The notes under the pieces: model-generated
The model's database searches: none
What the model was told of the DNA's origin: nothing
The model's input: the letters and a program-made list of their open reading frames with translations, nothing else
Source of the DNA: Elusimicrobia bacterium UBA6262
GTDB taxonomy: Bacteria; CAYTYR01; UBA6262
Length of the DNA: 17,918 bases
Reading direction: 5' to 3'
Assembly: GCA_002441095.1 (NCBI GenBank)
Contig: DJVG01000052.1
Span: forward strand, 1 to 17,918
Position numbers and translations under genes: made by a program
Shown: positions 6,442 to 13,459 of the stretch, in pieces
Numbering within the stretch: the stretch's first letter is position 1
How the letters are laid out: each line of letters begins with the position of its first letter

Positions 6442-8681
6442 GATTTTTCCTTTTTCAGCGCAGTTAATTCGCTGATAATACTGCCGGCCCATTTATAGAC
6501 ATTGTTTTCCTGCACCACCTTGCGCATTAATTCCATCCGCCGGACTTGTTCTTCCCGGGGCATTTCTACAGCCTGCTTGATCGCCGCGGCAAATTCTTCT
6601 ACTGAATAGGGATTTATCTGGATCGCCTGGTCCAGTTCTTTGGCGGCTCCGGTAAAACGGCTCAGGATCAGACTTCCCTTTAAATCATCTTTAGCTGATA
6701 CAAATTCCTTAGCCACTAAATTCATGCCGTCATGGAGTGAACTGACAATGCAAAAATCCGCTAACTTATAATAAGGCAGTATTTCTTCCTGAGAAAAATG
6801 CCGTTTCAGGTAAATGATCGGTTGCCAGCTGGCGTCAGAATATTTCCAGTTCGTTTTCTCAATAAGCTCATCTATTTCCCCTATCAGGTCATGATATCGT
6901 TTGATATGAGAGCGGCTGGGAGCCGCCAGTTGGATGAACACGACTTTCCCTTTATATTGAGGATATTTTTCAAAGAAACGGTCAATCGCCTGGACTCTTT
7001 CCACAAGGCCTTTCGTATAATCTATTCTTTCCACACCTAAACCGACGATTTTATCGGCAAGTTCAAATTCTATCCTGATCTTGTCAATCTTCTGGTTGAG
7101 GCTTTCCTGTCCTTCCTTTTTGCTGTTATCTGTATCCACACTAATAGGAAAAGGCTTGATCACTGTTTCCCGGCCAGCCCTGACAATACTGAATTTCTCG
7201 GTATCTACCCGGGATTCGATCAGGCGGTTCGCTGTTTCCAGGAAATTATTACAATGGACCTGCACATGGAAACCGATCAGGTCACAGCCCAGCATCCCGT
7301 CCAATATTTCCCGGTAATACGGACAGATAGAAAATACTTCCGGATTAGGCCAGGGTATGTGCCAGAACAAGGCAATAGTAGCATCGGGACGGCTTTCTTT
7401 GAGCATTAAAGGAAGCAAAGTAAAGTGATAATCCTGGATAAAAATAAACGGGTTTTTCGCCGGCAATTCCTCCAGGATCGAGTCGGCAAATTTCTGATTC
7501 ACTTTCTGATACATTTTCCAGTCTTCTTCCCTGAATACCGGACGCGTATGCGTCACATGACAGAGCGGCCACAATCCTTCATTGGCAAAGCCATAATAAT
7601 ACCCTTCTTCTTCAGCTTTATTGAGCCAGACTCGTTTAAGAATATAGCGGTTGTCTTCCGGCGGGACACCCAGCTTGTTTTTGGAATTAACAAACTTCCT
7701 ATCAGCATTGCCGCCGCCATGGGCGATCCAGGTCCCGCCGCAGGCTCTTAATATCGGGTCTAAGGCGCTAACCACCCCGCTGGCTGGCCGGGTCAATTTA
7801 GCTTTGCCGGATATTTCATCAAAAAAATGCATATATGGTTCCCTGTTGGAAACCACAAATAAAGCATTTTCTCCCAGTTTGGCCAGGACCAGGTCCCGCA
7901 GTTTGGTTTCCGTCCAATGTTCATCGACTTTTAATCTCGCCTGGGCTTCACCAGCGATAGTTTTCCTGGCTACCCGTAAACTTAAAGCTACTTGTTCCAC
8001 CTCATTGGCTAGCTTTCCCAGTTCTCCTTTGTCTTTTATCGGATGCTGTTCATCAATTTCCCCTTTTTGGTAAAGATGGAACCATTCAGTCAATCTTTTT
8101 ACCGGAACGACAAAAATCTTCCTCTGGATCAGTAAAACTATCACAATGATCAGGAAGACGATGATGCTTAAGGTAAGACTAATATTCTTCCATAACTCAG
8201 CCAAACGGGTATAGACAAAGGATGTATCATAAATGATTTCAACCACCCCGATCACATCACCATTATCTTCAAGCACCGGCATGGCATAGCTGTAAACAGA
8301 CAGGTCTTTAAATTTCTGCATGCCGGCTTCGGCCTGCTTTTTCCTTATGACTTGCTGCAAATAAGCTTTGTCTTTTCCCTGCCACCCAGATATACGTTCA
8401 GTAATAGCCAATACTCTAGCTTCTTTATCATAGAGCACACACCCCTGGAGCCGCTCTTTTTTCTGGAATCCATCCACCAAGCGGCGCGCTGATTTCAGAT
8501 CATTATGCTTGATAATATACTGGGACGACACTTCAGTGGTCTCAGCCACTGATTTAGCCTTGCGGTATAGTTCGTCCAGCAGTTTTTCCTGCTCGATTTT
8601 CACTTGGATAACTCCGAACACGGAGAAAACCGCGGCCACAATAATTAAGATAGGTAATAGGAACAGCAAAATCCTTTTCAT
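6438..8681 (-). CDS. otsA: Membrane sensor-HAMP-trehalose-6-phosphate synthase fusion
   Basis: The 747-residue protein is a receptor-like fusion. Residues 4-27 form a membrane segment. Residues 28-165 are extracytoplasmic and look like a Cache-type sensor (GCVLYDKEARVLAIT, then YAMPVLEDNGDVIGVVEI). Residues 167-186 form a second membrane segment. Residues 187-240 are a HAMP linker (P193 in VVPVKRL, GELGKL at 219-224). Residues 272-745 are a complete GT20 OtsA, which makes trehalose-6-phosphate from UDP- or ADP-glucose and glucose-6-phosphate. Residues matching the E. coli OtsA active site are all present: R280, W318, D417 (QDYH), H441, R552, K557, D651 and E659 (DGMNLVAKE). Ordinary OtsA is ~460-480 residues and soluble. 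The start is the ATG at 8681, after GGGGG. It heads the trehalose operon. An external or membrane stress signal may control the enzyme directly. Confidence 0.93.
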   Translation of the reverse strand: MKRILLFLLPILIIVAAVFSVFGVIQVKIEQEKLLDELYRKAKSVAETTEVSSQYIIKHNDLKSARRLVDGFQKKERLQGCVLYDKEARVLAITERISGWQGKDKAYLQQVIRKKQAEAGMQKFKDLSVYSYAMPVLEDNGDVIGVVEIIYDTSFVYTRLAELWKNISLTLSIIVFLIIVIVLLIQRKIFVVPVKRLTEWFHLYQKGEIDEQHPIKDKGELGKLANEVEQVALSLRVARKTIAGEAQARLKVDEHWTETKLRDLVLAKLGENALFVVSNREPYMHFFDEISGKAKLTRPASGVVSALDPILRACGGTWIAHGGGNADRKFVNSKNKLGVPPEDNRYILKRVWLNKAEEEGYYYGFANEGLWPLCHVTHTRPVFREEDWKMYQKVNQKFADSILEELPAKNPFIFIQDYHFTLLPLMLKESRPDATIALFWHIPWPNPEVFSICPYYREILDGMLGCDLIGFHVQVHCNNFLETANRLIESRVDTEKFSIVRAGRETVIKPFPISVDTDNSKKEGQESLNQKIDKIRIEFELADKIVGLGVERIDYTKGLVERVQAIDRFFEKYPQYKGKVVFIQLAAPSRSHIKRYHDLIGEIDELIEKTNWKYSDASWQPIIYLKRHFSQEEILPYYKLADFCIVSSLHDGMNLVAKEFVSAKDDLKGSLILSRFTGAAKELDQAIQINPYSVEEFAAAIKQAVEMPREEQVRRMELMRKVVQENNVYKWAGSIISELTALKKEKS

Positions 8682-8769
8682 TAAATCCCCCGTAAAAGTA
8701 AAAATCGACGACTAGACGGCGGCCCGACCATCAACTTACTATCCTCCGGATTTGCTCCGGACACTGGAT
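8682..8769 (-). promoter_or_regulatory. Structured 5' leader of otsA
   Basis: On the minus strand the leader has a hairpin made of two TCCGGA copies with loop GCAAA (8761-8745), closed further out by ATCC/GGAT (8769-8766 with 8744-8741). A GC-rich core CGGGCCGCC follows (8726-8718), then a TAGT word, ACTTTT, GGGGG and the otsA ATG. The downstream part resembles the leader of the mpsC-like gene. The folding and similarity are seen; a riboswitch or protein-binding role is only inferred. Confidence 0.4.
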
Positions 8770-8794
8770 TGCGTTATGCTTCATTCTTTATTTT

Positions 8795-8824
8795 ATATTA
8801 TCACAAAGACATAAAAGAAAGCAA
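8795..8824 (-). promoter_or_regulatory. Possible promoter of the otsA-otsB-DUF5752-treT operon
   Basis: TTGCTT (8824-8819) and TAATAT (8800-8795) are separated by 18 nt on the minus strand. Both are partial matches to a housekeeping promoter. Transcription would start near 8788 and give a leader of about 107 nt. The -35 element overlaps the possible queA terminator, so only one reading may be right. Confidence 0.35.
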
Positions 8825-8840
8825 GGTGCAAAATGCTTTC
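8813..8840 (-). terminator. Possible terminator after queA
   Basis: On the minus strand GAAAGCA and TGCTTTC form a 7-bp stem with a 10-nt loop (8840-8817), followed by TTTT. It lies 15 nt past the queA stop. The stem is AT-rich and the T run is short, so it is a weak candidate. If real, it separates the queA and otsA transcripts. Confidence 0.35.
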
Positions 8841-8854
8841 CTAGCCTAACCGGT

Positions 8855-9946
8855 TTATTTTATAAACATGGCGTCGCCGTAGGAAAAGAAACGGTATTGC
8901 TCCTCTACCGCTACCTGATACGCCTTCTTAATTGTATCCGCGCCCGCGAATGCCGACACCAACATTAATAATGTTGATTTCGGCAGATGAAAATTGGTAA
9001 TGAGCTTCTTGACGATCTTAAACTCATACCCCGGATAAATGAATATATCCGTACCTCTACATCCAGCTTTTACATACCATCTTTTACCGCTAACCGCGAA
9101 CTGCGAACCGCTAACTGCATTTGTTCTTTCTTCGGCTGCGCTTTCCAGTGCCCGTACTGTTGTCGTACCCACTGATACTATTTTATTTTTATTTTTAATG
9201 GCTTGGTTGATCACCCGCGCTGAATCTTCCGGTATTTCATAAAATTCAGTTTCCATTTTATGCTGGGTAATATCCTCTGCCCGTACCGGCATAAATGTCC
9301 CCATACCGACATAAAGAGTTATTGGTACAATTTTTACTCCTTTAAATTTGATCGTTTCCAATAATGCCGGAGTAAAATGCAAACCAGCCGTTGGCGCAGC
9401 AACTGCCCCCTCCTTCTGCGCATATACGGTCTGATATCTATCGGCATCGTTTTCTTCGGCCATACGTTTGATATATGGAGGAAGAGGCATCTTCCCTATC
9501 CTGGCCAGTATTTTTTGAAAATCAAGTGCATTAAAAGACAAGATTACCCTGCCCTCAGTGCCTTTTTCTTTGATCTCTGCTTCCAAGTTCTCATCTTTAA
9601 AATAAATCTTATCTTTTGGCTTGAATTTACGCGCATCAGTGATCAATGCTTCCCAGAGACGGGCATTAGCCCCTATTTTCCTGAGCAGCAATATTTCTAC
9701 CTTACCGCCGGTTTTTTTATGCCCATAAAGCCGCGCCGGGATGACCCGTACATCATTGAGCACCAGGACATCATCCTGATGTAAATGATCCACGATCTGG
9801 TTGAATTTGGCATGTTGAATGTTACCTGTGATTTTGCTTAATAATAATAATTGGGATTGGTCGCGTACTTTGGCAGGAGTCTGGGCAATGAGTTCCGGCG
9901 GCAGGTTATAATCAAAATCAGATAGCAATAATTTATTCATAGTCAT
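8855..9946 (-). CDS. queA: tRNA S-adenosylmethionine:ribosyltransferase-isomerase (QueA)
   Basis: QueA moves the ribosyl group of SAM onto preQ1-modified tRNA to form epoxyqueuosine, a late step of queuosine synthesis. The 363-residue protein shows DFDYNLPPELIAQTP, LNDVRVIPARLYG, the conserved APTAGLHFT block, TTTVRALESAAEE, TDIFIYPGYEFK and ITNFHLPKSTLLMLVSAF. It is slightly longer than the usual ~345 because about 15 extra residues (NAVSGSQFAVSG and flanks) sit between AAEE and the TDIFIYPGYEF block. They are encoded by a heptamer repeat at 9084-9118. The ATG at 9946 is the start; the ATG two codons later is possible. It is the last intact gene of the yebC-ruvCAB-spoIID run, and its usual partner tgt is only a fragment at 3558-3731. 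Confidence 0.96.
   Translation of the reverse strand: MTMNKLLLSDFDYNLPPELIAQTPAKVRDQSQLLLLSKITGNIQHAKFNQIVDHLHQDDVLVLNDVRVIPARLYGHKKTGGKVEILLLRKIGANARLWEALITDARKFKPKDKIYFKDENLEAEIKEKGTEGRVILSFNALDFQKILARIGKMPLPPYIKRMAEENDADRYQTVYAQKEGAVAAPTAGLHFTPALLETIKFKGVKIVPITLYVGMGTFMPVRAEDITQHKMETEFYEIPEDSARVINQAIKNKNKIVSVGTTTVRALESAAEERTNAVSGSQFAVSGKRWYVKAGCRGTDIFIYPGYEFKIVKKLITNFHLPKSTLLMLVSAFAGADTIKKAYQVAVEEQYRFFSYGDAMFIK
9084..9118 (-). repeat. Heptamer repeat inside queA
   Basis: Five tandem 7-base words, for example TAACCGC, GAACTGC and GAACCGC on the plus strand, fill 35 bases inside the queA coding region. They encode most of a segment (NAVSGSQFAVSG) that is not part of the conserved QueA sequence. 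The frame is kept. Confidence 0.75.
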
Positions 9947-9994
9947 TAAAAAAGCCTTGTGCCGAACTTAGATGGTAAAAACCGAGCTGAAATG

Positions 9995-11116
9995 TTATAA
10001 GGCCCACTGCTTTATTTCAGTACCAGGATAGTAAAACTGGAGGATTTGCCTGTAGTTAAAGCCTTTTTCCGCCATACCCTTTGCGCCTTCCTGACACATA
10101 CCGACGCCATGTCCCCAGCCAGTTCCTTCAAAAACATAGGAATCCTTGTCCTTTTTAATCTTAAACATAGCACTGCGGATGACATCCGGGCCAATAGTCA
10201 GGCGGAACTTGTTGGCTTTAAGCAGAAGCTTCCCGTTTTTATGGGTGATCCTAATCTCTTTTACCCGCCCGGAAGAACTTTTATCATTAATCCTAATATT
10301 AGTGATCTTCCCGACGCTAATACCCTGGGATGAAAGTATTGATTCAATTTTTGTGCGCTCAAACCTGGCTGACCAGTAATAGCGAGGCGCTTTCTTACAA
10401 TATGTGCACTTTTTTATCTGCAGGTATTTTATCTTATTAAGGCCTTCCCAGACATTGCGCGGATCTTCAGTATATCCGCCGCAAAAACCATGATACGGTG
10501 TAGAGACCAGCTCTGCCTGGTAGGTAAGAATCTCCCCGGTCGTACTATCAACCAGGGCATTAGAGACCGGGTCCTCGCTTTCCAGACCGCCATAAACCTG
10601 GCAACAGGTACTATTACAAAGGTCATAGCCATCCTTGGCATGCTTACCAAAATTCTTCAAAGCATAGGTCCTGGCTGCTACGACCTGCGCTTTGATGGCT
10701 TCTTTCGGCCATTTCGGCGAGATTTCATGTTTGATAATGCCATAGAGGTACTCATCCAGAGGTAAGATCTCAACTATGGCAAAAGACTTTGGTGCATTAT
10801 TTATTATTTCCAGGGTGCCGCGATATTTACGGCCATTGATCAATACCCGATTGTCTTCAGTGCGCAAGGTAACCCTATCACTGATGACTTTTTTTGTATC
10901 CACATATAAACTGTTATTCTTGATCTTGATTTTGATGGGATGGTTATAATAGCCAATATTACCAGATTTAGAAAATACTACTTCAAAAAGACCATTAGAA
11001 CCGACAGTAGCTTCAGTCACATTGCGCAGAATACCGACATGAATGATCGGCTGAGCCGCTGATGCGATATGGGTACTTGCTAATAATAGTAATATTGCCA
11101 GAATATACTTTTTCAC
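9995..11116 (-). CDS. SpoIID/LytB domain protein, exported
   Basis: SpoIID-type proteins are peptidoglycan hydrolases of the lytic transglycosylase kind, acting on glycan strands outside the cytoplasmic membrane. The 373-residue product starts with a signal peptide (KKYILAILLLLASTHIASA). It then carries the SpoIID core: LPLDEYLYGIIKHEISPKWP with the conserved acidic residues, EAIKAQVVAARTYAL, the cysteine-rich LCNSTCCQVYGG, a GFCGGYTEDPRNVW loop, and GWGHGVGMCQEGAKGMA near the end. I chose the GTG at 11116, 5 nt after GGTGG; the GTG three codons upstream overlaps that site. In a non-sporulating Gram-negative the likely role is cell-wall remodelling or division. Its place between ruvB and queA is a stable arrangement in several deep-branching bacterial groups as far as I recall. 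Confidence 0.9.
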   Translation of the reverse strand: MKKYILAILLLLASTHIASAAQPIIHVGILRNVTEATVGSNGLFEVVFSKSGNIGYYNHPIKIKIKNNSLYVDTKKVISDRVTLRTEDNRVLINGRKYRGTLEIINNAPKSFAIVEILPLDEYLYGIIKHEISPKWPKEAIKAQVVAARTYALKNFGKHAKDGYDLCNSTCCQVYGGLESEDPVSNALVDSTTGEILTYQAELVSTPYHGFCGGYTEDPRNVWEGLNKIKYLQIKKCTYCKKAPRYYWSARFERTKIESILSSQGISVGKITNIRINDKSSSGRVKEIRITHKNGKLLLKANKFRLTIGPDVIRSAMFKIKKDKDSYVFEGTGWGHGVGMCQEGAKGMAEKGFNYRQILQFYYPGTEIKQWAL

Positions 11117-11136
11117 TAATTCCACCTTTTAGAAAT

Positions 11137-11209
11137 AGTGTTAAGTTGAAAGTGTAAAGTGTTAAGTTTAGGTAATATTACCTTAACTTATAACTTTTCA
11201 CTTAAAACT
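11137..11209. repeat. Palindrome built of AGT-type heptamers between ruvB and spoIID
   Basis: On the plus strand, five 7-base words beginning AGT (AGTGTTA, AGTTGAA, AGTGTAA, AGTGTTA, AGTTTAG) are followed by the palindrome GTAATATTAC and then four words ending ACT (such as CTTAACT and TATAACT). The two halves are approximate reverse complements and can form a hairpin of about 30 bp. It begins 4 nt after the ruvB stop. There is no T run, so it is not a standard terminator. Confidence 0.8.
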
Positions 11210-11212
11210 GTC

Positions 11213-12187
11213 TTAGAGAAACTCTTCCTGCTTGCCTTGTATTGCTGGGACAAGATGCAGGTGCTTATAGGCATTCTCCGTCACCAGCCGACCGCGCGCT
11301 GTGCGCGACAAAAATCCGGCCTGGATCAAAAACGGTTCATACACATCTGTGACTGTATCAACTTCTTCATTTACCGCAATGGCAATGGTTTCAATACCTA
11401 CCGGGCCGCCAGAAAATTTGTTAATGATAGTTTCCAGTATGCGCCGGTCCATCTCATCCAAACCTGCGCCATCGATAGAAAGCATATCCAGCGCCTTATT
11501 AGCGATATCCTCAGTAATGACACCCTGTCCCTTGACCTGGGCAAAGTCCCGCACCCTCTTGAGCAGACGGTTGATGATCCTGGGGGTGCCGCGTGAGCGC
11601 TTCGCCATCTCGGCAGCTCCTCCCTGGTCAATGTCAATACTTAATATTTTAGCGGATCGAAAAACTATTTTCTCCAACTCAGCCAAGCTATAAAAATTTA
11701 AATGGCCGACGATCCCGAACCGGTCGCGCAACGGGCTGGTCAGTAAGCCGGCCCGGGTAGTAGCCCCGACCAGAGTGAAGTGCGGCAGATCCAGCTTGAT
11801 CGAACGAGCGCTCGGGCCCTCTCCGATCACGATATCCAGCTTAAATTCTTCCATGGCTGGGTATAGCGCTTCCTCCACCAGGCGGTTCAGCCGGTGGATC
11901 TCATCTATGAAAAATACATCGCCGTCCTTTAAGTCAGTCAGTAATGCGGCCAGGTCACCTACCCGCTCCAGCACTGGTCCGCTGGTCGCGCGAATCCCCA
12001 TGCCCATCTCATTGGCAATAATATGTGAGAGCGTGGTCTTTCCTAAGCCTGGCGGACTATAAAACAAGCAATGGTCTAAAGGTTCCTGGCGCTGTTTAGC
12101 GGCAGTTATGAATATCTGGAGGTTTTCCTTCAATTTGTCCTGGCCGACGAATTCAGCCAGCTTTTGCGGGCGCAGGGTGACGTCCAA
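11213..12187 (-). CDS. ruvB: Holliday junction branch migration ATPase RuvB
   Basis: RuvB is the hexameric AAA+ motor that, with RuvA, drives branch migration of Holliday junctions during recombination and repair. The 324-residue protein has LRPQKLAEFVGQ, Walker A SPPGLGKTT (44-52, with Ser in place of the usual first Gly), Walker B VFFIDEIHRL (91-100), sensor and arginine-finger regions (ATTRAGLL, SPLRDRFG) and a winged-helix C-terminus ending LVPAIQG. The frame lacks an ATG at the proper place. The best canonical start is the TTG at 12187, just before DVTLRP. The open frame continues upstream into a plausible acidic N-terminal tail (PENNSEDLKL) with no ATG, GTG or TTG, so the true start is uncertain. 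It follows ruvA by about 50 nt. Confidence 0.95.
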   Translation of the reverse strand: MDVTLRPQKLAEFVGQDKLKENLQIFITAAKQRQEPLDHCLFYSPPGLGKTTLSHIIANEMGMGIRATSGPVLERVGDLAALLTDLKDGDVFFIDEIHRLNRLVEEALYPAMEEFKLDIVIGEGPSARSIKLDLPHFTLVGATTRAGLLTSPLRDRFGIVGHLNFYSLAELEKIVFRSAKILSIDIDQGGAAEMAKRSRGTPRIINRLLKRVRDFAQVKGQGVITEDIANKALDMLSIDGAGLDEMDRRILETIINKFSGGPVGIETIAIAVNEEVDTVTDVYEPFLIQAGFLSRTARGRLVTENAYKHLHLVPAIQGKQEEFL

Positions 12188-12236
12188 TTTTAAATCTTCG
12201 CTATTATTTTCCGGTGAAGTTACTTTTTCCAGGACA

Positions 12237-12848
12237 CTAACCCCGCATTAGTTTTAATGAGTGCTTGATCAAATCCGCGACCTGTGAATCCGGCTTTTCC
12301 AGGACTGCCTGCTCCACTGCTTCCCGGGCTTTACCCTGGGAAAATCCCATAGCCATCAATCCGGCCACGGCATCATTGATCTCCTGCATATCCTGCAGGT
12401 CTGACTGTTCCTTATCCGGGGAAACGCCGGTCATTTTCCCGATCTTGTCTTTTAACCCGAGTATGAGTTTATCCGCGGTTTTCTTGCTCAGGTTAAAAAC
12501 GCCTACCAGGGTTTTGACATCCCGTTCCCGGATCGCTTTATTAAAGAGCGGGAAAGACTTACTGACTTTGGACAATATTTCCAAGGCGCCCTTGGCCCCG
12601 ATCTTGGAAATGCTCTTTAGCAGCAGGAAAACATCTTTTTCCTCGATCGTAAAAAAGCCATATAGCGTAGTGCCAGACCCATACATCCCGGTTGATTCGC
12701 AGATATAAAGCTTTATCGGCATATTCGCGGGTGGTAATTTTTCAAAAGTGCTGGCGGGGATATTAATTTCATAACCCAGTCCAGCCGCTTCAATTACCAC
12801 TTTATCAATATTCCTGGCAATGAGATTTCCATGGATATGATAGATCAT
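12237..12848 (-). CDS. ruvA: Holliday junction-binding protein RuvA
   Basis: RuvA binds four-way DNA junctions as a tetramer and loads RuvB. The 203-residue protein has the three family parts: an N-terminal OB-fold (MIYHIHGNLI, VVIEAAGLGYEINIP), a middle region with helix-hairpin-helix motifs (LLLKSISKIGAKGALEIL, then VGVFNLSKKTADKLILGLKDK) and a C-terminal UBA-like domain (INDAVAGLMAMGFSQGKAREAV) that contacts RuvB. The ATG at 12848 follows the ruvC stop (12851-12849) with no gap, so translation is probably coupled. Confidence 0.96.
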   Translation of the reverse strand: MIYHIHGNLIARNIDKVVIEAAGLGYEINIPASTFEKLPPANMPIKLYICESTGMYGSGTTLYGFFTIEEKDVFLLLKSISKIGAKGALEILSKVSKSFPLFNKAIRERDVKTLVGVFNLSKKTADKLILGLKDKIGKMTGVSPDKEQSDLQDMQEINDAVAGLMAMGFSQGKAREAVEQAVLEKPDSQVADLIKHSLKLMRG

Positions 12849-13343
12849 TTAAAGTCCTGTCTTCTGGTGATATTTAGCATTGGAAATATGGGTGAAAGCC
12901 ACAGCCAGGGCATCAGCAACATCATCTGGCTTGGGAATCTCTTTTAATCCCAGCACTACCTTGATCATTTTCTGCATCTGGGATTTCTCCGCCCGGCCAT
13001 AGCCAACCAGGGATTGCTTCACTTGTAAAGGTGTATATTCGTAGAGTTCGAGATTTTCTTCAATAGCCGTCAACAGGATTACGCCACGGGCATGCCCGAC
13101 ACTAATAGCCGTCTTTACATTCTTGGCAAAGAACAATTCTTCGACTGCTGCTGCTTCCGGCCTGTATTGCCGGATAATATTTTGCAGTTCAAGATGGATT
13201 ATTCCCAATCTTTCCGGAAAAGGTGTTGTGCTTTTAGTGATGATCGCGCCGTATCCGTGAACCGCTAATCGCTGGCAGCCAACCGTCTCTATCACTCCCC
13301 ACCCTGTGGTAGCTGTTCCCGGATCCACTCCCAGTACGATCAT
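12849..13343 (-). CDS. ruvC: Holliday junction resolvase RuvC
   Basis: RuvC cuts Holliday junctions symmetrically as a dimer. The 164-residue protein has the four acidic catalytic residues of the RNase H-like fold: D7 in LGVDPG, E68 in VEELFFAKN, and D141 and D144 in KPDDVADALAVA. TGWGVIE and the basic QVKQSLVGYGRAEKSQM segment also fit the family. I chose the ATG at 13343 because AGAGG lies 6 nt upstream; a TTG one codon earlier is less likely. The gene follows yebC after a 116-nt spacer filled with octamer repeats. Confidence 0.96.
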   Translation of the reverse strand: MIVLGVDPGTATTGWGVIETVGCQRLAVHGYGAIITKSTTPFPERLGIIHLELQNIIRQYRPEAAAVEELFFAKNVKTAISVGHARGVILLTAIEENLELYEYTPLQVKQSLVGYGRAEKSQMQKMIKVVLGLKEIPKPDDVADALAVAFTHISNAKYHQKTGL

Positions 13344-13355
13344 CAAATACCTCTT

Positions 13356-13456
13356 AGCTGTAGAGCTGTATAGCTCTAAAGCTGTAAAGAAGCTTGCCTC
13401 TCTATATCTCTACAGCTGGCTGTACTTCTTGCTGTTCTTCTACAGCTTTACAGCTT
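13356..13456. repeat. Octamer words in inverted arrangement between yebC and ruvC
   Basis: The plus strand starts with four tandem 8-base words, AGCTGTAG, AGCTGTAT, AGCTCTAA and AGCTGTAA (13356-13387). The opposite strand carries the same words at the other end (AGCTGTAA and AGCTGTAG, about 13437-13455) and again near 13407-13414. The ends can pair to make an imperfect hairpin over the whole spacer. No terminator T run is seen. Confidence 0.7.
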
Positions 13457-13459
13457 CCT

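Noticed and set aside
11159..11596. Plus-strand 145-codon frame running through the heptamer palindrome into ruvB
   Set aside because: It is antisense to ruvB and starts in repeat sequence; no family pattern is seen.
11638..12062. Ser instead of Gly at the start of the RuvB Walker A motif as a sign of an inactive enzyme
   Set aside because: The essential GKT and the Walker B DE residues are intact and the rest of the protein is conserved.
13356..13456. CRISPR-like array
   Set aside because: The units are 8 bases, degenerate and without spacers; no cas genes are present.
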